DNA from: JAZQQB01 sp045628865
GTDB lineage: Bacteria; Bacillota; Clostridia; Lachnospirales; Lachnospiraceae
Direction of reading: 5' to 3'
Assembly (NCBI GenBank): GCA_045628865.1
Contig: JAZQQB010000028.1
Coordinates: 1-31,542, forward strand
Length of the DNA: 31,542 bases
The notes beneath the pieces were generated by a model. The model worked only from the letters and a program-made list of their open reading frames with translations. It searched no databases and was not told where the DNA came from. The position numbers were made by a program, and so were the translations under genes. Positions 9,197 through 16,756 of this stretch are shown piece by piece. Each line of letters opens with the position of its first letter. Positions within the stretch are counted from its first letter, which is position 1.

Positions 9197-10642
9197 CTAT
9201 TTTCCAAGTTCTTCCAAACATGCAAGTAAGTATTTCCACATGCTCTCTACAGAAGAAACACTTAATTTTTCAGCTGTTGTATGAATATCCTTCATGTTCG
9301 GTCCAATGGATACACAGTCAAGTTCTGGTTTCTTTTCAGAGAAAAGACCACACTCTAAACCAGCATGAATTGCTGCAACCTCCGGTTCCTTATGATACAT
9401 TTCACGATATACCTTTACCATTGCATTTCGAAGTGGAGAATCCTTTCTAAACTCCCATGCTGGATACTCGCTTCCCTGCATGGTTCTTCCACCAAATCCC
9501 TCTACAATAGCAACAATCTTATCACGAAGGGCATACTTGCTGGATTTAATTGAGCTTCTTAAAGAATATTCTAAATGCATTTCCTTATCTTCAAGTCTCA
9601 TGATACCAAGATTTAATGAAGTTTCTACAAGTCCTGGAACATCTGCACTCATGGCCTGTACACCATAAGGTAGTGCCATGATCAGATTGGCAATCTTCTT
9701 CGATTCCTTGGCATTTAAGCCTTCCCATTCAATGAACTCACCTGACTTTATCTCAATACGAAGTCCTGGATCCTTTGTAGCGTATTCATGCTGCAAATCC
9801 TTTTCAATCTCGCGAAGTTTCTTTACAAACGCTGTTCCATCAGCAGCAACAACCTTTGCAGTTGCTTCAATCGCAATGGCATTATCCTTTAAACCACCCT
9901 CTAATGCAATCAGACAAAACTCAGATGCAGCAGCTGCCTGTGACAACACTCTACCCATCAGAACATTGGCATTGGCACGTTCCTTATGGATTTCTCCACC
10001 TGAATGTCCACCTAAAAGACCTGTAATGGTAAAATCAACCTCTTCACCAATGATATTTTTCTTTTCAATTGGTAAGTATACTCCTACACGCATTCCGCCA
10101 GCGCAGCCTGCCCATAGAATTCCTTCTTCTTCAGAATCTAAATTAATCAGACTTGTTGCAGCAAACTGATTCATATCAACACCAATAGCTCCATCCATGC
10201 CAGTTTCTTCATTAACAGTAATCAGTACTTCCAATGCTGGATGCTTTATGGTGTCACTATCTAAGATTGCAAGTGCATACGCAACTGCGATACCATCATC
10301 ACCGCCAAGACTTGTTCCCTTGGCATATACATAATCTCCATCAATTGCAATACGAAGTCCTTCTCTTTCCATATCAAGATCACAATCTGGATCCTGAACT
10401 GCTACCATATCCATATGTCCCTGCAAAATAACAGGCTTTGCATGTTCAAAGCCTGGTGTCGCTGGTTTCTTGATGATAACATTCTTCACATCATCCTGTA
10501 CGACCTCTAACTGACGACTCACTGCAAAATCTACTAAAAAATCACTGATCATATCAATATTGCCTGATCCGTGTGGAATCTTACAAATCTCTTCAAACCA
10601 ATAAAATACATTCTTTGGCTCTAAATTCTCAAATACTCTCAT
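9197..10642 (-). CDS. pepD: Aminoacyl-histidine dipeptidase (peptidase D, M20C)
   Basis: The product is a 481-residue cytosolic zinc dipeptidase that cleaves Xaa-His and other dipeptides. Metal-site residues are visible: His76 and Asp78 in LQGHMDMVAV, Asp115 in GGDDGIA, the Glu145-Glu146 pair in VNEETGMDGA, and a C-terminal DIHTTAE. A lid domain fills the middle. The length is normal for PepD. The start ATG is preceded by AAAGGA. It is a single gene with its own terminator downstream and the tRNA-Asn unit upstream. Confidence 0.95.
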   Translation of the reverse strand: MRVFENLEPKNVFYWFEEICKIPHGSGNIDMISDFLVDFAVSRQLEVVQDDVKNVIIKKPATPGFEHAKPVILQGHMDMVAVQDPDCDLDMEREGLRIAIDGDYVYAKGTSLGGDDGIAVAYALAILDSDTIKHPALEVLITVNEETGMDGAIGVDMNQFAATSLINLDSEEEGILWAGCAGGMRVGVYLPIEKKNIIGEEVDFTITGLLGGHSGGEIHKERANANVLMGRVLSQAAAASEFCLIALEGGLKDNAIAIEATAKVVAADGTAFVKKLREIEKDLQHEYATKDPGLRIEIKSGEFIEWEGLNAKESKKIANLIMALPYGVQAMSADVPGLVETSLNLGIMRLEDKEMHLEYSLRSSIKSSKYALRDKIVAIVEGFGGRTMQGSEYPAWEFRKDSPLRNAMVKVYREMYHKEPEVAAIHAGLECGLFSEKKPELDCVSIGPNMKDIHTTAEKLSVSSVESMWKYLLACLEELGK

Positions 10643-10710
10643 GATGATTCATCCTTTCTCAATCGCTTTAATTCATACATCTTAATTTATCTTATCAAAA
10701 TTTACCAATA

Positions 10711-10748
10711 AAAGCAAAAGGAAGATGCTAATTCATTAGCATCTTCCT
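10711..10748 (-). terminator. Terminator after tRNA-Asn
   Basis: A long perfect stem (10719-10732 with 10735-10748) with a two-base centre is followed on the minus strand by TTTTGCTTTT. It sits 6 bp past the tRNA 3' end. Confidence 0.85.
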
Positions 10749-10754
10749 TATCAG

Positions 10755-10827
10755 CTCCCCCAGTTGGACTTGAACCAACGACATCATGATTAACAGTCAT
10801 GCGCTCTACCGACTGAGCTATAGAGGA
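10755..10827 (-). tRNA. tRNA-Asn (GTT)
   Basis: A 73-nt cloverleaf on the minus strand begins TCCTCTA and pairs with TGGGGGA, with discriminator G. The D-arm is TAGCTCAGTCGGTAGAGC, the anticodon loop CTGTTAA gives GTT, and the T-arm is GTTGGTTCAAGTCCAAC. CCA is not encoded. An ORF reading through it is spurious. Confidence 0.97.
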
Positions 10828-10849
10828 ATATGTCCTATCGACAAAAACT

Positions 10850-10877
10850 ATTATATCATTTTTCCGTTTATTGTCAA
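10850..10877 (-). promoter_or_regulatory. Promoter of tRNA-Asn
   Basis: Both hexamers are perfect consensus, TTGACA (10872-10877) and TATAAT (10850-10855), with a 16-bp spacer, just upstream of the tRNA. This is as expected for a strong stable-RNA promoter. Confidence 0.85.
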
Positions 10878-10918
10878 CTACTTTTTTATGTATACTTAAA
10901 TTTTTTTTATTTTTTTTC

Positions 10919-10947
10919 AAAAAATCCCCCAGTCGGATGACTGAGGG
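10919..10947 (-). terminator. Terminator of infC-rpmI-rplT
   Basis: A 9-bp stem (10926-10934 with 10939-10947, one G-T pair) and GGAT loop is followed on the minus strand by ATTTTTT. It lies 12 bp past the rplT stop. Confidence 0.9.
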
Positions 10948-10958
10948 TATTGTAAAAA

Positions 10959-11315
10959 CTAGTTTAATTTAGATTTTGCTAATTCAGCTAATGTTGTGAA
11001 ACCAGCTGCATCGTTAACTGCTAATTCAGCTAACATTTTTCTGTTCATGTTAACACCTGCTAATTTTAAACCATACATAAATTTGCTGTATGATAATCCG
11101 TTTAATCTAGCTGCAGCATTGATACGAGCGATCCATAACTGTCTGAACTGTCTCTTTCTTTCTTTACGTCCTGCATAAGAAGATGTTAAAGCTCTCATAA
11201 CAGACTGTTTAGCAACTCTGTACTGTTTAGATCTTGCTCCTCTGTATCCTTTTGCAAGTTTTAATGTTCTATTTGCTCTTTTTTTGTGGTTTAAGCCACC
11301 TTTAATTCTTGCCAT
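10959..11315 (-). CDS. rplT: Ribosomal protein L20
   Basis: The product is 118 residues, the normal size. The N-terminus ARIKGGLNHKKRANR and the segment LAKGYRGARSKQYR are diagnostic of L20, a basic 23S rRNA-binding protein needed for early 50S assembly. It is the last gene of infC-rpmI-rplT, 27 bp after rpmI. In Firmicutes L20 also binds the leader mRNA of this operon to shut it down. Confidence 0.99.
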   Translation of the reverse strand: MARIKGGLNHKKRANRTLKLAKGYRGARSKQYRVAKQSVMRALTSSYAGRKERKRQFRQLWIARINAAARLNGLSYSKFMYGLKLAGVNMNRKMLAELAVNDAAGFTTLAELAKSKLN

Positions 11316-11342
11316 TCTTTCTTCCTCCTAAACAACCATATC

Positions 11343-11540
11343 TTAGAGATAAGGTAAAATCTTCTTCATTGTCTTAACATTGCTAGCATCAACAGTTGTT
11401 GCATGTCTTAAGTTTCTCTTTAACTTTGTGCTCTTCTTTGTTAAAATATGGCGTTTGTAAGCTTTGTTTCTCTTTAATTCTCCTGATGCAGTTTTGCTAA
11501 AACGTTTAGCAGCTGCTCTTTTTGTTTTCATTTTAGGCAT
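11343..11540 (-). CDS. rpmI: Ribosomal protein L35
   Basis: The product is 65 residues, full length for L35. The start PKMKTKRAAAKRF and the segment KAYKRHILTKKSTKLKR are characteristic of this small basic 50S protein. It lies between infC and rplT in the usual order. Confidence 0.99.
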   Translation of the reverse strand: MPKMKTKRAAAKRFSKTASGELKRNKAYKRHILTKKSTKLKRNLRHATTVDASNVKTMKKILPYL

Positions 11541-11595
11541 TTCTAATTCCTCCTATTTTTACTCTCAGCTCTTTCTCTATTTTTAACTGTACGAA

Positions 11596-12102
11596 TTAAC
11601 GTTTTTCAGCTAAAACCAATGTCATTGCACGACCTTCTACCTTAGCTGGCTTCTCAACAACAGCGATTTCTGCCATTGCTTCAGCAAAATCATCTAAGAT
11701 ATGTTTGCTTGCCTGCATGTGTGCCATTTCACGGCCTCGGAAACGAAGTGTTACCTTAACTTTATCACCCTTAGCAATAAATTTCTTAGCCTGACCTACC
11801 TTTGTGTTCAAGTCGTTTGTATCAATGTTAGGAGATAAACGAATCTCTTTGATTTCAACAACCTTCTGTTTCTTCTTAGCTTCCTTCTCTTTACGAAGCT
11901 GCTCATACTTGAACTTACCGTAATCCACAATCCTGCACACAGGTGGTGTAGCAGTTGGAGCAATCTTAACCAAATCTAATCCAGCATCGTCAGCTAACTT
12001 CAACGCCTCTTTCACTGACATAATTCCAAGCTGTTCATTCTCCTGACCAATTACACGTACTTCTTTGTCTCTAATCTGTTCATTAATAAAATACTCGCTA
12101 AT
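11596..12102 (-). CDS. infC: Translation initiation factor IF-3 (ATT start)
   Basis: The product is 168 residues if it starts at ATT at 12100-12102, read as Met-Ser-Glu-Tyr-Phe-Ile-Asn-Glu-Gln-Ile-Arg-Asp. GGAGG lies nine bases upstream of that ATT. The next upstream in-frame ATG is 18 codons back and inside the attenuator region, so it is rejected. An ATT/ATC start is typical of infC and lets IF-3 limit its own synthesis. The linker is rich in Lys and Glu (KEKEAKKKQK) and the C-terminal domain ends with the usual AMTLVLAEKR-like segment. IF-3 binds 30S subunits and checks initiator tRNA and start codon. Confidence 0.97.
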   Translation of the reverse strand: MSEYFINEQIRDKEVRVIGQENEQLGIMSVKEALKLADDAGLDLVKIAPTATPPVCRIVDYGKFKYEQLRKEKEAKKKQKVVEIKEIRLSPNIDTNDLNTKVGQAKKFIAKGDKVKVTLRFRGREMAHMQASKHILDDFAEAMAEIAVVEKPAKVEGRAMTLVLAEKR

Positions 12103-12265
12103 GGCTTTATACCTCCATAATATAATGCAAAAAAAGTGGATAGCATAACTATCCACTTAACATTCTCAAATAAATATATTGAAAAAAGTTAACACCTGAA
12201 ACGCAATTGTCGCAGGGTGAGAGTGGATACTCTGCTTGTTTCTGCAAGGCTTATGCCTCACACAT
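12103..12265 (-). promoter_or_regulatory. L20-type leader / attenuator of infC operon
   Basis: The roughly 160-nt leader holds a strong intrinsic terminator (10-bp stem 12134-12143 with 12149-12158, then T-run on minus) placed 30 bp before the infC start. An upstream segment TATCCACT (12222-12229) is complementary to the first arm of that terminator (AGTGGATA), so it can form a competing antiterminator. This is the arrangement of the Firmicutes L20 leader, where excess L20 promotes termination. Identification by structure and synteny; L20 binding is not visible directly. Confidence 0.8.
12131..12158 (-). terminator. Attenuator hairpin in infC leader
   Basis: A 10-bp perfect stem, AAGTGGATAG with CTATCCACTT and a 5-nt loop, is followed by TTTTT on the minus strand, inside the leader rather than after a gene. 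Confidence 0.88.
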
Positions 12266-12271
12266 TTATAT

Positions 12272-12300
12272 ACTATACATCAGAATGCATCTGCTGTCAA
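12272..12300 (-). promoter_or_regulatory. Promoter of infC-rpmI-rplT
   Basis: TTGACA (12295-12300) and TATAGT (12272-12277) are separated by 17 bp on the minus strand, a strong sigma-A promoter. Confidence 0.85.
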
Positions 12301-12318
12301 TACATTTTTTCTATTTTT

Positions 12319-12981
12319 CTATTCCTGTTTTGGTCTTGGTCTTCCACACTGCGCACAGAAGGTTGCATAATTGTGTGTTCCACATGTGCAAACCCACACA
12401 CCTGCCTCTTCTTGCTTTTTCAACTTCTGTGTAATTGGTATATTCTCCTCTTCCTGTCTGGAATGATAAAATAACATACCACCATTATTTCCAATAAACC
12501 TCAAAACTCTTCTATTCTCATCCGGTTCAACATCACCATGTGCTGCCGGATCAGAAAAAAGTTCTGTTGTCGGAGCCTCATCCTGTAAATCTTCCAATAT
12601 AACCTTATCTACTGATTCTTCTGTCTTTTCGCATGTTTCCATCTCTTGCCATGCTGTAATCTCAGGACGAACAGTTGGCTCTGGGAACTCATCTGTCATA
12701 GCACTTTCAGCACCTAAAATCTGTGTTTCATTCAACGCCACTGGCTCCTGAAAGCTATCCTTTAAAGCATTCTGTTCCATAAATGCTTTTGGAGACAATG
12801 TTGGTGCCATAGTCTTCTCAAAAATCTCATCTGCAGTTGGAACTGACCCTGTTGCAGAAATCTGATTCATAACTGGATTCTGCTCAGATTGCATTGCAAC
12901 TGCAGGCTGTTCAGGCATATTACCCATCGCCTGTGCAGGTTGTTCTATACTTATCTGTTTCTTTTTTCTAAAATGAAACAT
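12319..12981 (-). CDS. Zinc-ribbon protein of unknown function
   Basis: The product is 220 residues with ATG at 12981 and GGAGG seven bases upstream; the ATG overlaps the stop of the PrsW gene by one base (TGATG), so the two are translationally coupled. The N-terminus is a short basic patch (FHFRKKKQ). Residues about 15-170 are acidic, low-complexity and likely disordered. The C-terminus carries a single zinc ribbon, VCTCGTHNYATFCAQCGRP, with two CxC/CxxC knuckles. There is no membrane helix. Coupling suggests it is a partner, adaptor or substrate of the membrane protease upstream; this is inference. Confidence 0.75.
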   Translation of the reverse strand: MFHFRKKKQISIEQPAQAMGNMPEQPAVAMQSEQNPVMNQISATGSVPTADEIFEKTMAPTLSPKAFMEQNALKDSFQEPVALNETQILGAESAMTDEFPEPTVRPEITAWQEMETCEKTEESVDKVILEDLQDEAPTTELFSDPAAHGDVEPDENRRVLRFIGNNGGMLFYHSRQEEENIPITQKLKKQEEAGVWVCTCGTHNYATFCAQCGRPRPKQE

Positions 12982-13874
12982 CAATTGTCCTCCATCTTCC
13001 GTGTACTATCTTTTATATACTTTTCCCTCATCTGTGCAGTTAATTCTGCGGTCTGTCCATAGCTTTCATAACGTTGTTTTTCAACCATTAGTCTTGTTGA
13101 CGGACTCATTGATAAATCAATGTTATCCTCAGCGATATCTCCATGCTCTGTTGTCTGACCATCTGGTGTAACCGCTATTTTATGATCCAATGCACTGTAT
13201 TTCATCAATCTGCTTAATACAACACAGAATAACACAATGGTAAATACAATCCAAATAATTCCCATAACCAACGACTTCGTCAACATAGAAAAGTCATAAA
13301 AGCCGTGCACAACCATCGGAATCACCATTGCCATTCGCACATTCTTATCCCTTCCCTTTCGATTTCCAAAATACGCACACCCTTTTGCATATCCATAAAA
13401 TATGCCCATGATCACGCCACAGGATGCATGCAATGGAACTGAAGAAATAGAACGATACAACGCTGTATGATATCCATTATGCAACACATAAAAAACATTC
13501 TCTGTCATACCAAATCCCAAGGAAACATAAACGGCATACACAATGCCATCAAAACGATAGTCAAAATCCTTGCTCCTCCAGGACCCAATTTGTAACCCTA
13601 TAAATTTAAAAAGCTCTTCCCCCACACCGATCACTAGAAAAGCCTTGATTACTCTTGCAACTATCCCATCAAGCAAAAGAAAACGGAATAATTGATGTGC
13701 TACCATTTCCCATAAATAAGCGATGAAATAGGAACCAACACCCAATAAACAAAGTTTACACAACAAGGAGAGGGGTTCCCTCTCTTTCCAGTCGATCAAA
13801 TATGTAATGACCAGTAGCAATAACGGGGGAACTATTGCTACGGTCATCTTTAATGCTATATCAATCCCACTCAT
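12981..13874 (-). CDS. PrsW-family intramembrane metalloprotease
   Basis: The product is 297 residues with ATG at 13874 (GAGG six bases upstream); a TTG four codons earlier is less likely. It is an integral membrane protein with about seven to eight helices. The family motifs are present: EELFK at 86-90, GFGMTE ending at Glu125, PLHASCG with His149, and VHGFYD with His190 and Asp194. PrsW proteases cleave anti-sigma factors such as RsiW in Bacillus subtilis; no sigma/anti-sigma pair is seen here, so the substrate is unknown. A hydrophilic tail of about 70 residues follows the last helix. The next gene, a zinc-ribbon protein, overlaps its stop codon. Confidence 0.88.
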   Translation of the reverse strand: MSGIDIALKMTVAIVPPLLLLVITYLIDWKEREPLSLLCKLCLLGVGSYFIAYLWEMVAHQLFRFLLLDGIVARVIKAFLVIGVGEELFKFIGLQIGSWRSKDFDYRFDGIVYAVYVSLGFGMTENVFYVLHNGYHTALYRSISSVPLHASCGVIMGIFYGYAKGCAYFGNRKGRDKNVRMAMVIPMVVHGFYDFSMLTKSLVMGIIWIVFTIVLFCVVLSRLMKYSALDHKIAVTPDGQTTEHGDIAEDNIDLSMSPSTRLMVEKQRYESYGQTAELTAQMREKYIKDSTRKMEDN

Positions 13875-13908
13875 TGTCGACCTCAATATTATTTCTTATA
13901 CCAAGGAT

Positions 13909-13937
13909 AGTCTACTAAAAATCGTGGGTTTTGTAAA
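13909..13937 (-). promoter_or_regulatory. Promoter of PrsW / zinc-ribbon pair
   Basis: TTTACA (13932-13937) and TAGACT (13909-13914) are separated by 17 bp on the minus strand, directly after the DUF1540 gene. It is a moderate sigma-A match. Confidence 0.5.
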
Positions 13938-13939
13938 CA

Positions 13940-14254
13940 TTATTTTTCCCGAAAAGTCATGCAGGTTGTCTCTGATGGAATAGCTGCATTTTTACCCTGA
14001 ATATCCACATGAGGGGCACTACATTTTCTTTTTTGATTATAAGAACAATTTTGAGCCTCACAATCAATGGCAATTTTTCCTGGTTCAGGACATAAACTTT
14101 CTGCAAATTCAGTTGTTCTGTCATCGGTAAAGGAATCGCAATTTGTTTCGCTACATTCACAAGCATGCTTTCCACCTACATGAATATCCCCCTTTTTGCA
14201 TAGTTCATGCTCATTATAACCGCAATTTTCTGCTTTACATTTTAATTCAGTCAT
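13940..14254 (-). CDS. DUF1540 domain protein, two cysteine-rich repeats
   Basis: The product is 104 residues starting at ATG 14254, which has GGAGG eight bases upstream; an ATG 16 codons earlier has no such site. Two copies of the DUF1540 unit are visible, CKAENCGYNEHELCKKGDI (about 5-23) and CEAQNCSYNQKRKCSAPHV (about 63-81). Each is followed by a Gly-Lys segment and a later CETNC- or ETTC-like cysteine, giving ten or so cysteines in total. The pattern suggests metal binding. DUF1540 proteins are common in spore-forming Clostridia, but no function is established. Repeat copy A lies 50 bp upstream. Confidence 0.85.
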   Translation of the reverse strand: MTELKCKAENCGYNEHELCKKGDIHVGGKHACECSETNCDSFTDDRTTEFAESLCPEPGKIAIDCEAQNCSYNQKRKCSAPHVDIQGKNAAIPSETTCMTFREK

Positions 14255-14302
14255 TGTATGATCCTCCATTTCTATTCCAGACATTTTCTGGTTTTCTTTC
14301 AT

Positions 14303-14417
14303 TCGTATTTTCCTCTGACTTCGTCCGAGTCGTCGCTTCGCGACTCATGAAAATACTCATTACGCTTAAGTGAAAACAAATGCCAGCTTCGCTGTCGCTT
14401 GTTTTCCTTACCTCGCT
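14303..14417 (-). repeat. GCGAAGC-hairpin repeat, copy A
   Basis: This is one of three related copies (others 16669-16756 and 16757-16874). On the minus strand it runs AGCGAGGTAAGGAAAACAAG, a short hairpin CAGC-GAA-GCTG, CATTTGTTTTC, GAGTATTTTC, GTCGC-GAA-GCGAC, then GGAAAATACGAA. AAACAAG/CATTTGTTT and GTATTTTC/GAAAATAC can pair around the inner hairpins. It starts right behind a terminator T-tract (14418-14423). No coding potential. Confidence 0.75.
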
Positions 14418-14452
14418 AACAAAAAAGAGCCAGAACATCTATCCTAGCCCTC
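14418..14452 (-). terminator. Intrinsic terminator (thrS side)
   Basis: On the minus strand GAGGGCTAGGA pairs with TTCTGGCTC plus the first Ts (11 bp with several G-U pairs, loop about 6 nt) and is followed by TTTTTT. It lies about 200 bp past the thrS stop, with the MITE-like element between; it was probably the original thrS terminator. Confidence 0.65.
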
Positions 14453-14494
14453 TTCGTTCCATTCTTAAGTATTGTCAAAAATGGAGAATTTATT

Positions 14495-14502
14495 CATTTA
14501 TT
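14495..14502. repeat. Target-site duplication, left
   Basis: CATTTATT directly abuts the left end of the MITE-like element and is identical to 14647-14654. Confidence 0.75.
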
Positions 14503-14646
14503 GTAACTGATATTCAGAACCCCATTCGCAAAATCGCTGCTTTTAAGCTTCTTTTGTTCATGAGGTTACTTCGCCATATAAATTTGCTCATCTGCCTGAA
14601 TGCAAGCATACGCAGAAAGCAAATTTGCATGGCTCTGAATAGTTAC
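14503..14646. mobile_element. MITE-like element with 8-bp target duplication
   Basis: The 144-bp non-coding element has imperfect terminal inverted repeats: the left end is GTAACTGATATTCAGAACC and the right end, reversed, is GTAACTATTCAGAGCC. It is flanked by perfect direct repeats CATTTATT (14495-14502 and 14647-14654). Ends beginning GTAA and 8-bp duplications are features of the IS66 family, so a parent of that family is plausible (inference). The right duplication contains the thrS stop codon. Confidence 0.8.
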
Positions 14647-14654
14647 CATTTATT
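14647..14654. repeat. Target-site duplication, right (includes thrS stop)
   Basis: CATTTATT directly abuts the right end of the element. Reversed it reads AATAAATG and contains the thrS TAA (14650-14652), so the insertion kept the thrS reading frame intact. Confidence 0.75.
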
Positions 14655-16614
14655 TATTTTCTTCTAAAACAACCTCTGTTCTGATTTCTTTTGTTCTAAT
14701 TTCTTTGCAAATCTGATCAACAAAATCAGCCAATGGTTTCTGACCTTCGTTACCAGCAAAACGTGAACTTACTGAAACAAGACCATCTTTCTCTTCCTGT
14801 TCACCAACTACTACCCAGTATGGAAGTCTGTCTAAACGAGCTTCACGGATCTTAAATCCAATCTTTTCTGATCTTCCATCAACTGTAGCATCAACACCAT
14901 TTGCAGCAAGTTCTTTGCGTACTTTTTCTGCATATTCAGCATATTTATCAGAAATAGGAAGCACTCTGACCTGCTCAGGACATAACCATGTTGGGAACTT
15001 TCCTGCATAATGCTCAATAAGCCAAGCAAGTGTTCTTTCATAACATCCCATTGATGTACGATGGATGATCCATGGAGTTGCTTTTTCACCCTTCTCATCG
15101 ATGTAATACATACCAAACTTCTGAGCTGCAGAGCAGTCAAGCTGGATTGTTACCATAGTATCTTCCTTACCATATACATTCTTTGCCTGGATATCAATCT
15201 TAGGACCGTAGAAAGCAGCTTCGCCATCTTCTTCTGTAAAGTTGATACCGTTCTTGTTCATAACATCACGTAAATACTGCTGTGTACTGTTCCAGTATTC
15301 TTCGTCACCTTCATATTTTGCCTTATTTTCTGGATCCCATTTTGAAAGTCTATATGTTACATCTCCATCAATACCAAGAGTCTTCATAACATAGTGAGCA
15401 AGATCAACACAACGTGTTAATTCTTCTTCAGCCTGCTCAGGTGTTAATACGATATGAGCTTCTGTGATTGTGAACTGACGTACACGAGTAAGGCCATGCA
15501 TTTCACCAGAATCTTCATTTCTAAATAATGTAGATGTTTCACTCATACGATATGGAAGATCTCTGTATGAATGCTGTTCGTTCATATATACATAATACTG
15601 GAATGGACATGTCATAGGACGAAGAGCCATTGTTTCTTTATCTTCATCATCCTTATTTAAGATAAACATACCATCCATATAATGATCCCAGTGACCTGAA
15701 ATCTTGTAAAGATCAGATTTCGCCATTAAAGGTGTTCTTGTACGTAAGTAGCCCCACTCTTTATCCTCTAAATCTTCGATCCATCTCTGAAGCTTCATGA
15801 TCATCTTTGTTCCCTTTGGTGTAAATAAAGGAAGTCCCTGTCCGATTACATCAACAGTTGTAAATAGCTTCATTTCACGACCAAGTTTGTTATGATCACG
15901 TCTCTTTGCATCCTCTAATCTCTCTAAGTGAGCAGCAAGGTCTTCTTTCTTATCATATGCTGTTGCATAGATTCTCTGAAGCTGTGCCTTGTTTGAATCA
16001 CCTCTCCAGTAAGCCATAGAAGATGAAATCAACTTAAAGGCTTTGATTCCCTTTGTACTCATTAAATGAGGTCCTGCACATAAATCTACGAAACCACCCT
16101 GATCATAGAAAGAAATTTCAGCATCTTCTGGAAGATCCTTAATAAGTTCAACCTTATATGGTTCTTCTTTTTCTTCCATAAACTTAATTGCTTCTGCTCT
16201 AGGCAATGTATATCTTGTAATCTCATGACCTTCTTTGATGATTTTTTTCATTTCTGCTTCGATATTGTCAAGATCTTCTCTTGAAAAAGCAGCATTATCA
16301 AAGTCATAGTAGAAACCATCATCAATAGCTGGTCCGATTGCAACCTTTGCATTTGGGAAAAGTCTCTTAACAGCTTCTGCCATAACATGAGATGCTGTAT
16401 GACGAATCACACGAAGACCTGCTTCATCTTTTGTTGTGACAATATTTAATTCTACATCAGAATCGATCACTGTTCTTAAATCAACAACTTCACCGTTTAC
16501 TTCACCAGCACAAGCTACTCTTGCGAGACCTTCACTGATATCCTTTGCAATATCAATCACTGACATTGCGCTTGCATACTCTTTTACACTTCCGTCTTTT
16601 AATGTTACTTTCAT
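14650..16614 (-). CDS. thrS: Threonyl-tRNA synthetase
   Basis: The product is 654 residues, charging tRNA-Thr with threonine. The start is ATG 16614 with AGGAG eight bases upstream; a GTG three codons earlier overlaps that ribosome site. In order there is a TGS domain (1-60, VTLKDGSVKEY), the editing domain with HTASHV and CAGPHL, the class II core with motif 2 (FRNEDSGEMHGLTRVRQFT) and motif 3 (GCYERTLAWLIEHY), and the anticodon-binding domain from about 545. All key motifs are intact. It is controlled by the T-box upstream. The leader between T-box and start is unusually long because two repeat copies have inserted. A MITE-like element sits on its stop codon. Confidence 0.98.
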   Translation of the reverse strand: MKVTLKDGSVKEYASAMSVIDIAKDISEGLARVACAGEVNGEVVDLRTVIDSDVELNIVTTKDEAGLRVIRHTASHVMAEAVKRLFPNAKVAIGPAIDDGFYYDFDNAAFSREDLDNIEAEMKKIIKEGHEITRYTLPRAEAIKFMEEKEEPYKVELIKDLPEDAEISFYDQGGFVDLCAGPHLMSTKGIKAFKLISSSMAYWRGDSNKAQLQRIYATAYDKKEDLAAHLERLEDAKRRDHNKLGREMKLFTTVDVIGQGLPLFTPKGTKMIMKLQRWIEDLEDKEWGYLRTRTPLMAKSDLYKISGHWDHYMDGMFILNKDDEDKETMALRPMTCPFQYYVYMNEQHSYRDLPYRMSETSTLFRNEDSGEMHGLTRVRQFTITEAHIVLTPEQAEEELTRCVDLAHYVMKTLGIDGDVTYRLSKWDPENKAKYEGDEEYWNSTQQYLRDVMNKNGINFTEEDGEAAFYGPKIDIQAKNVYGKEDTMVTIQLDCSAAQKFGMYYIDEKGEKATPWIIHRTSMGCYERTLAWLIEHYAGKFPTWLCPEQVRVLPISDKYAEYAEKVRKELAANGVDATVDGRSEKIGFKIREARLDRLPYWVVVGEQEEKDGLVSVSSRFAGNEGQKPLADFVDQICKEIRTKEIRTEVVLEENK

Positions 16615-16659
16615 GTCTTTCACTCCTATTCATATTTGACTCTCTGCATCAGGGACGAT

Positions 16660-16668
16660 TATAAAAAA
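16660..16668. repeat. Direct repeat flanking B+C block, left
   Basis: TATAAAAAA is identical to 16875-16883, which is the T-tract of the T-box terminator. It could be a target duplication made when the B+C block entered; the low complexity limits certainty. Confidence 0.5.
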
Positions 16669-16756
16669 TTCGTATTTTCCACCGGCTTCGCGACTTGCAA
16701 AAATACTCATATACGCTCGGGTAAACATGCGCCCTTCGGGCGCTTGTTTTTCTTCC
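16669..16756 (-). repeat. GCGAAGC-hairpin repeat, copy B
   Basis: On the minus strand it runs AACAAGC-GCCC-GAA-GGGC, TGTTTACCCGAGCG, GAGTATTTTTGCAAGTCGCG, AAGCCGGTGGAAAATACGAA. Compared with copy C it lacks 17 nt between two GCGAAGC units, as expected from recombination between them. It lies in tandem with copy C inside the thrS leader. Confidence 0.8.

Noticed and set aside
10702..10920. 72-codon minus-strand ORF
   Set aside because: It reads through tRNA-Asn, its terminator and its promoter; the translated tRNA pattern SIAQSVER is a classic artefact.
12103..12156. Upstream ATG for infC
   Set aside because: It lies in the attenuator stem; the ATT at 12100-12102 has GGAGG at proper spacing and fits IF-3 length.
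14380..14667. 95-codon plus-strand ORF
   Set aside because: It crosses a terminator, the MITE-like element and the thrS end; no ribosome site or family motif.
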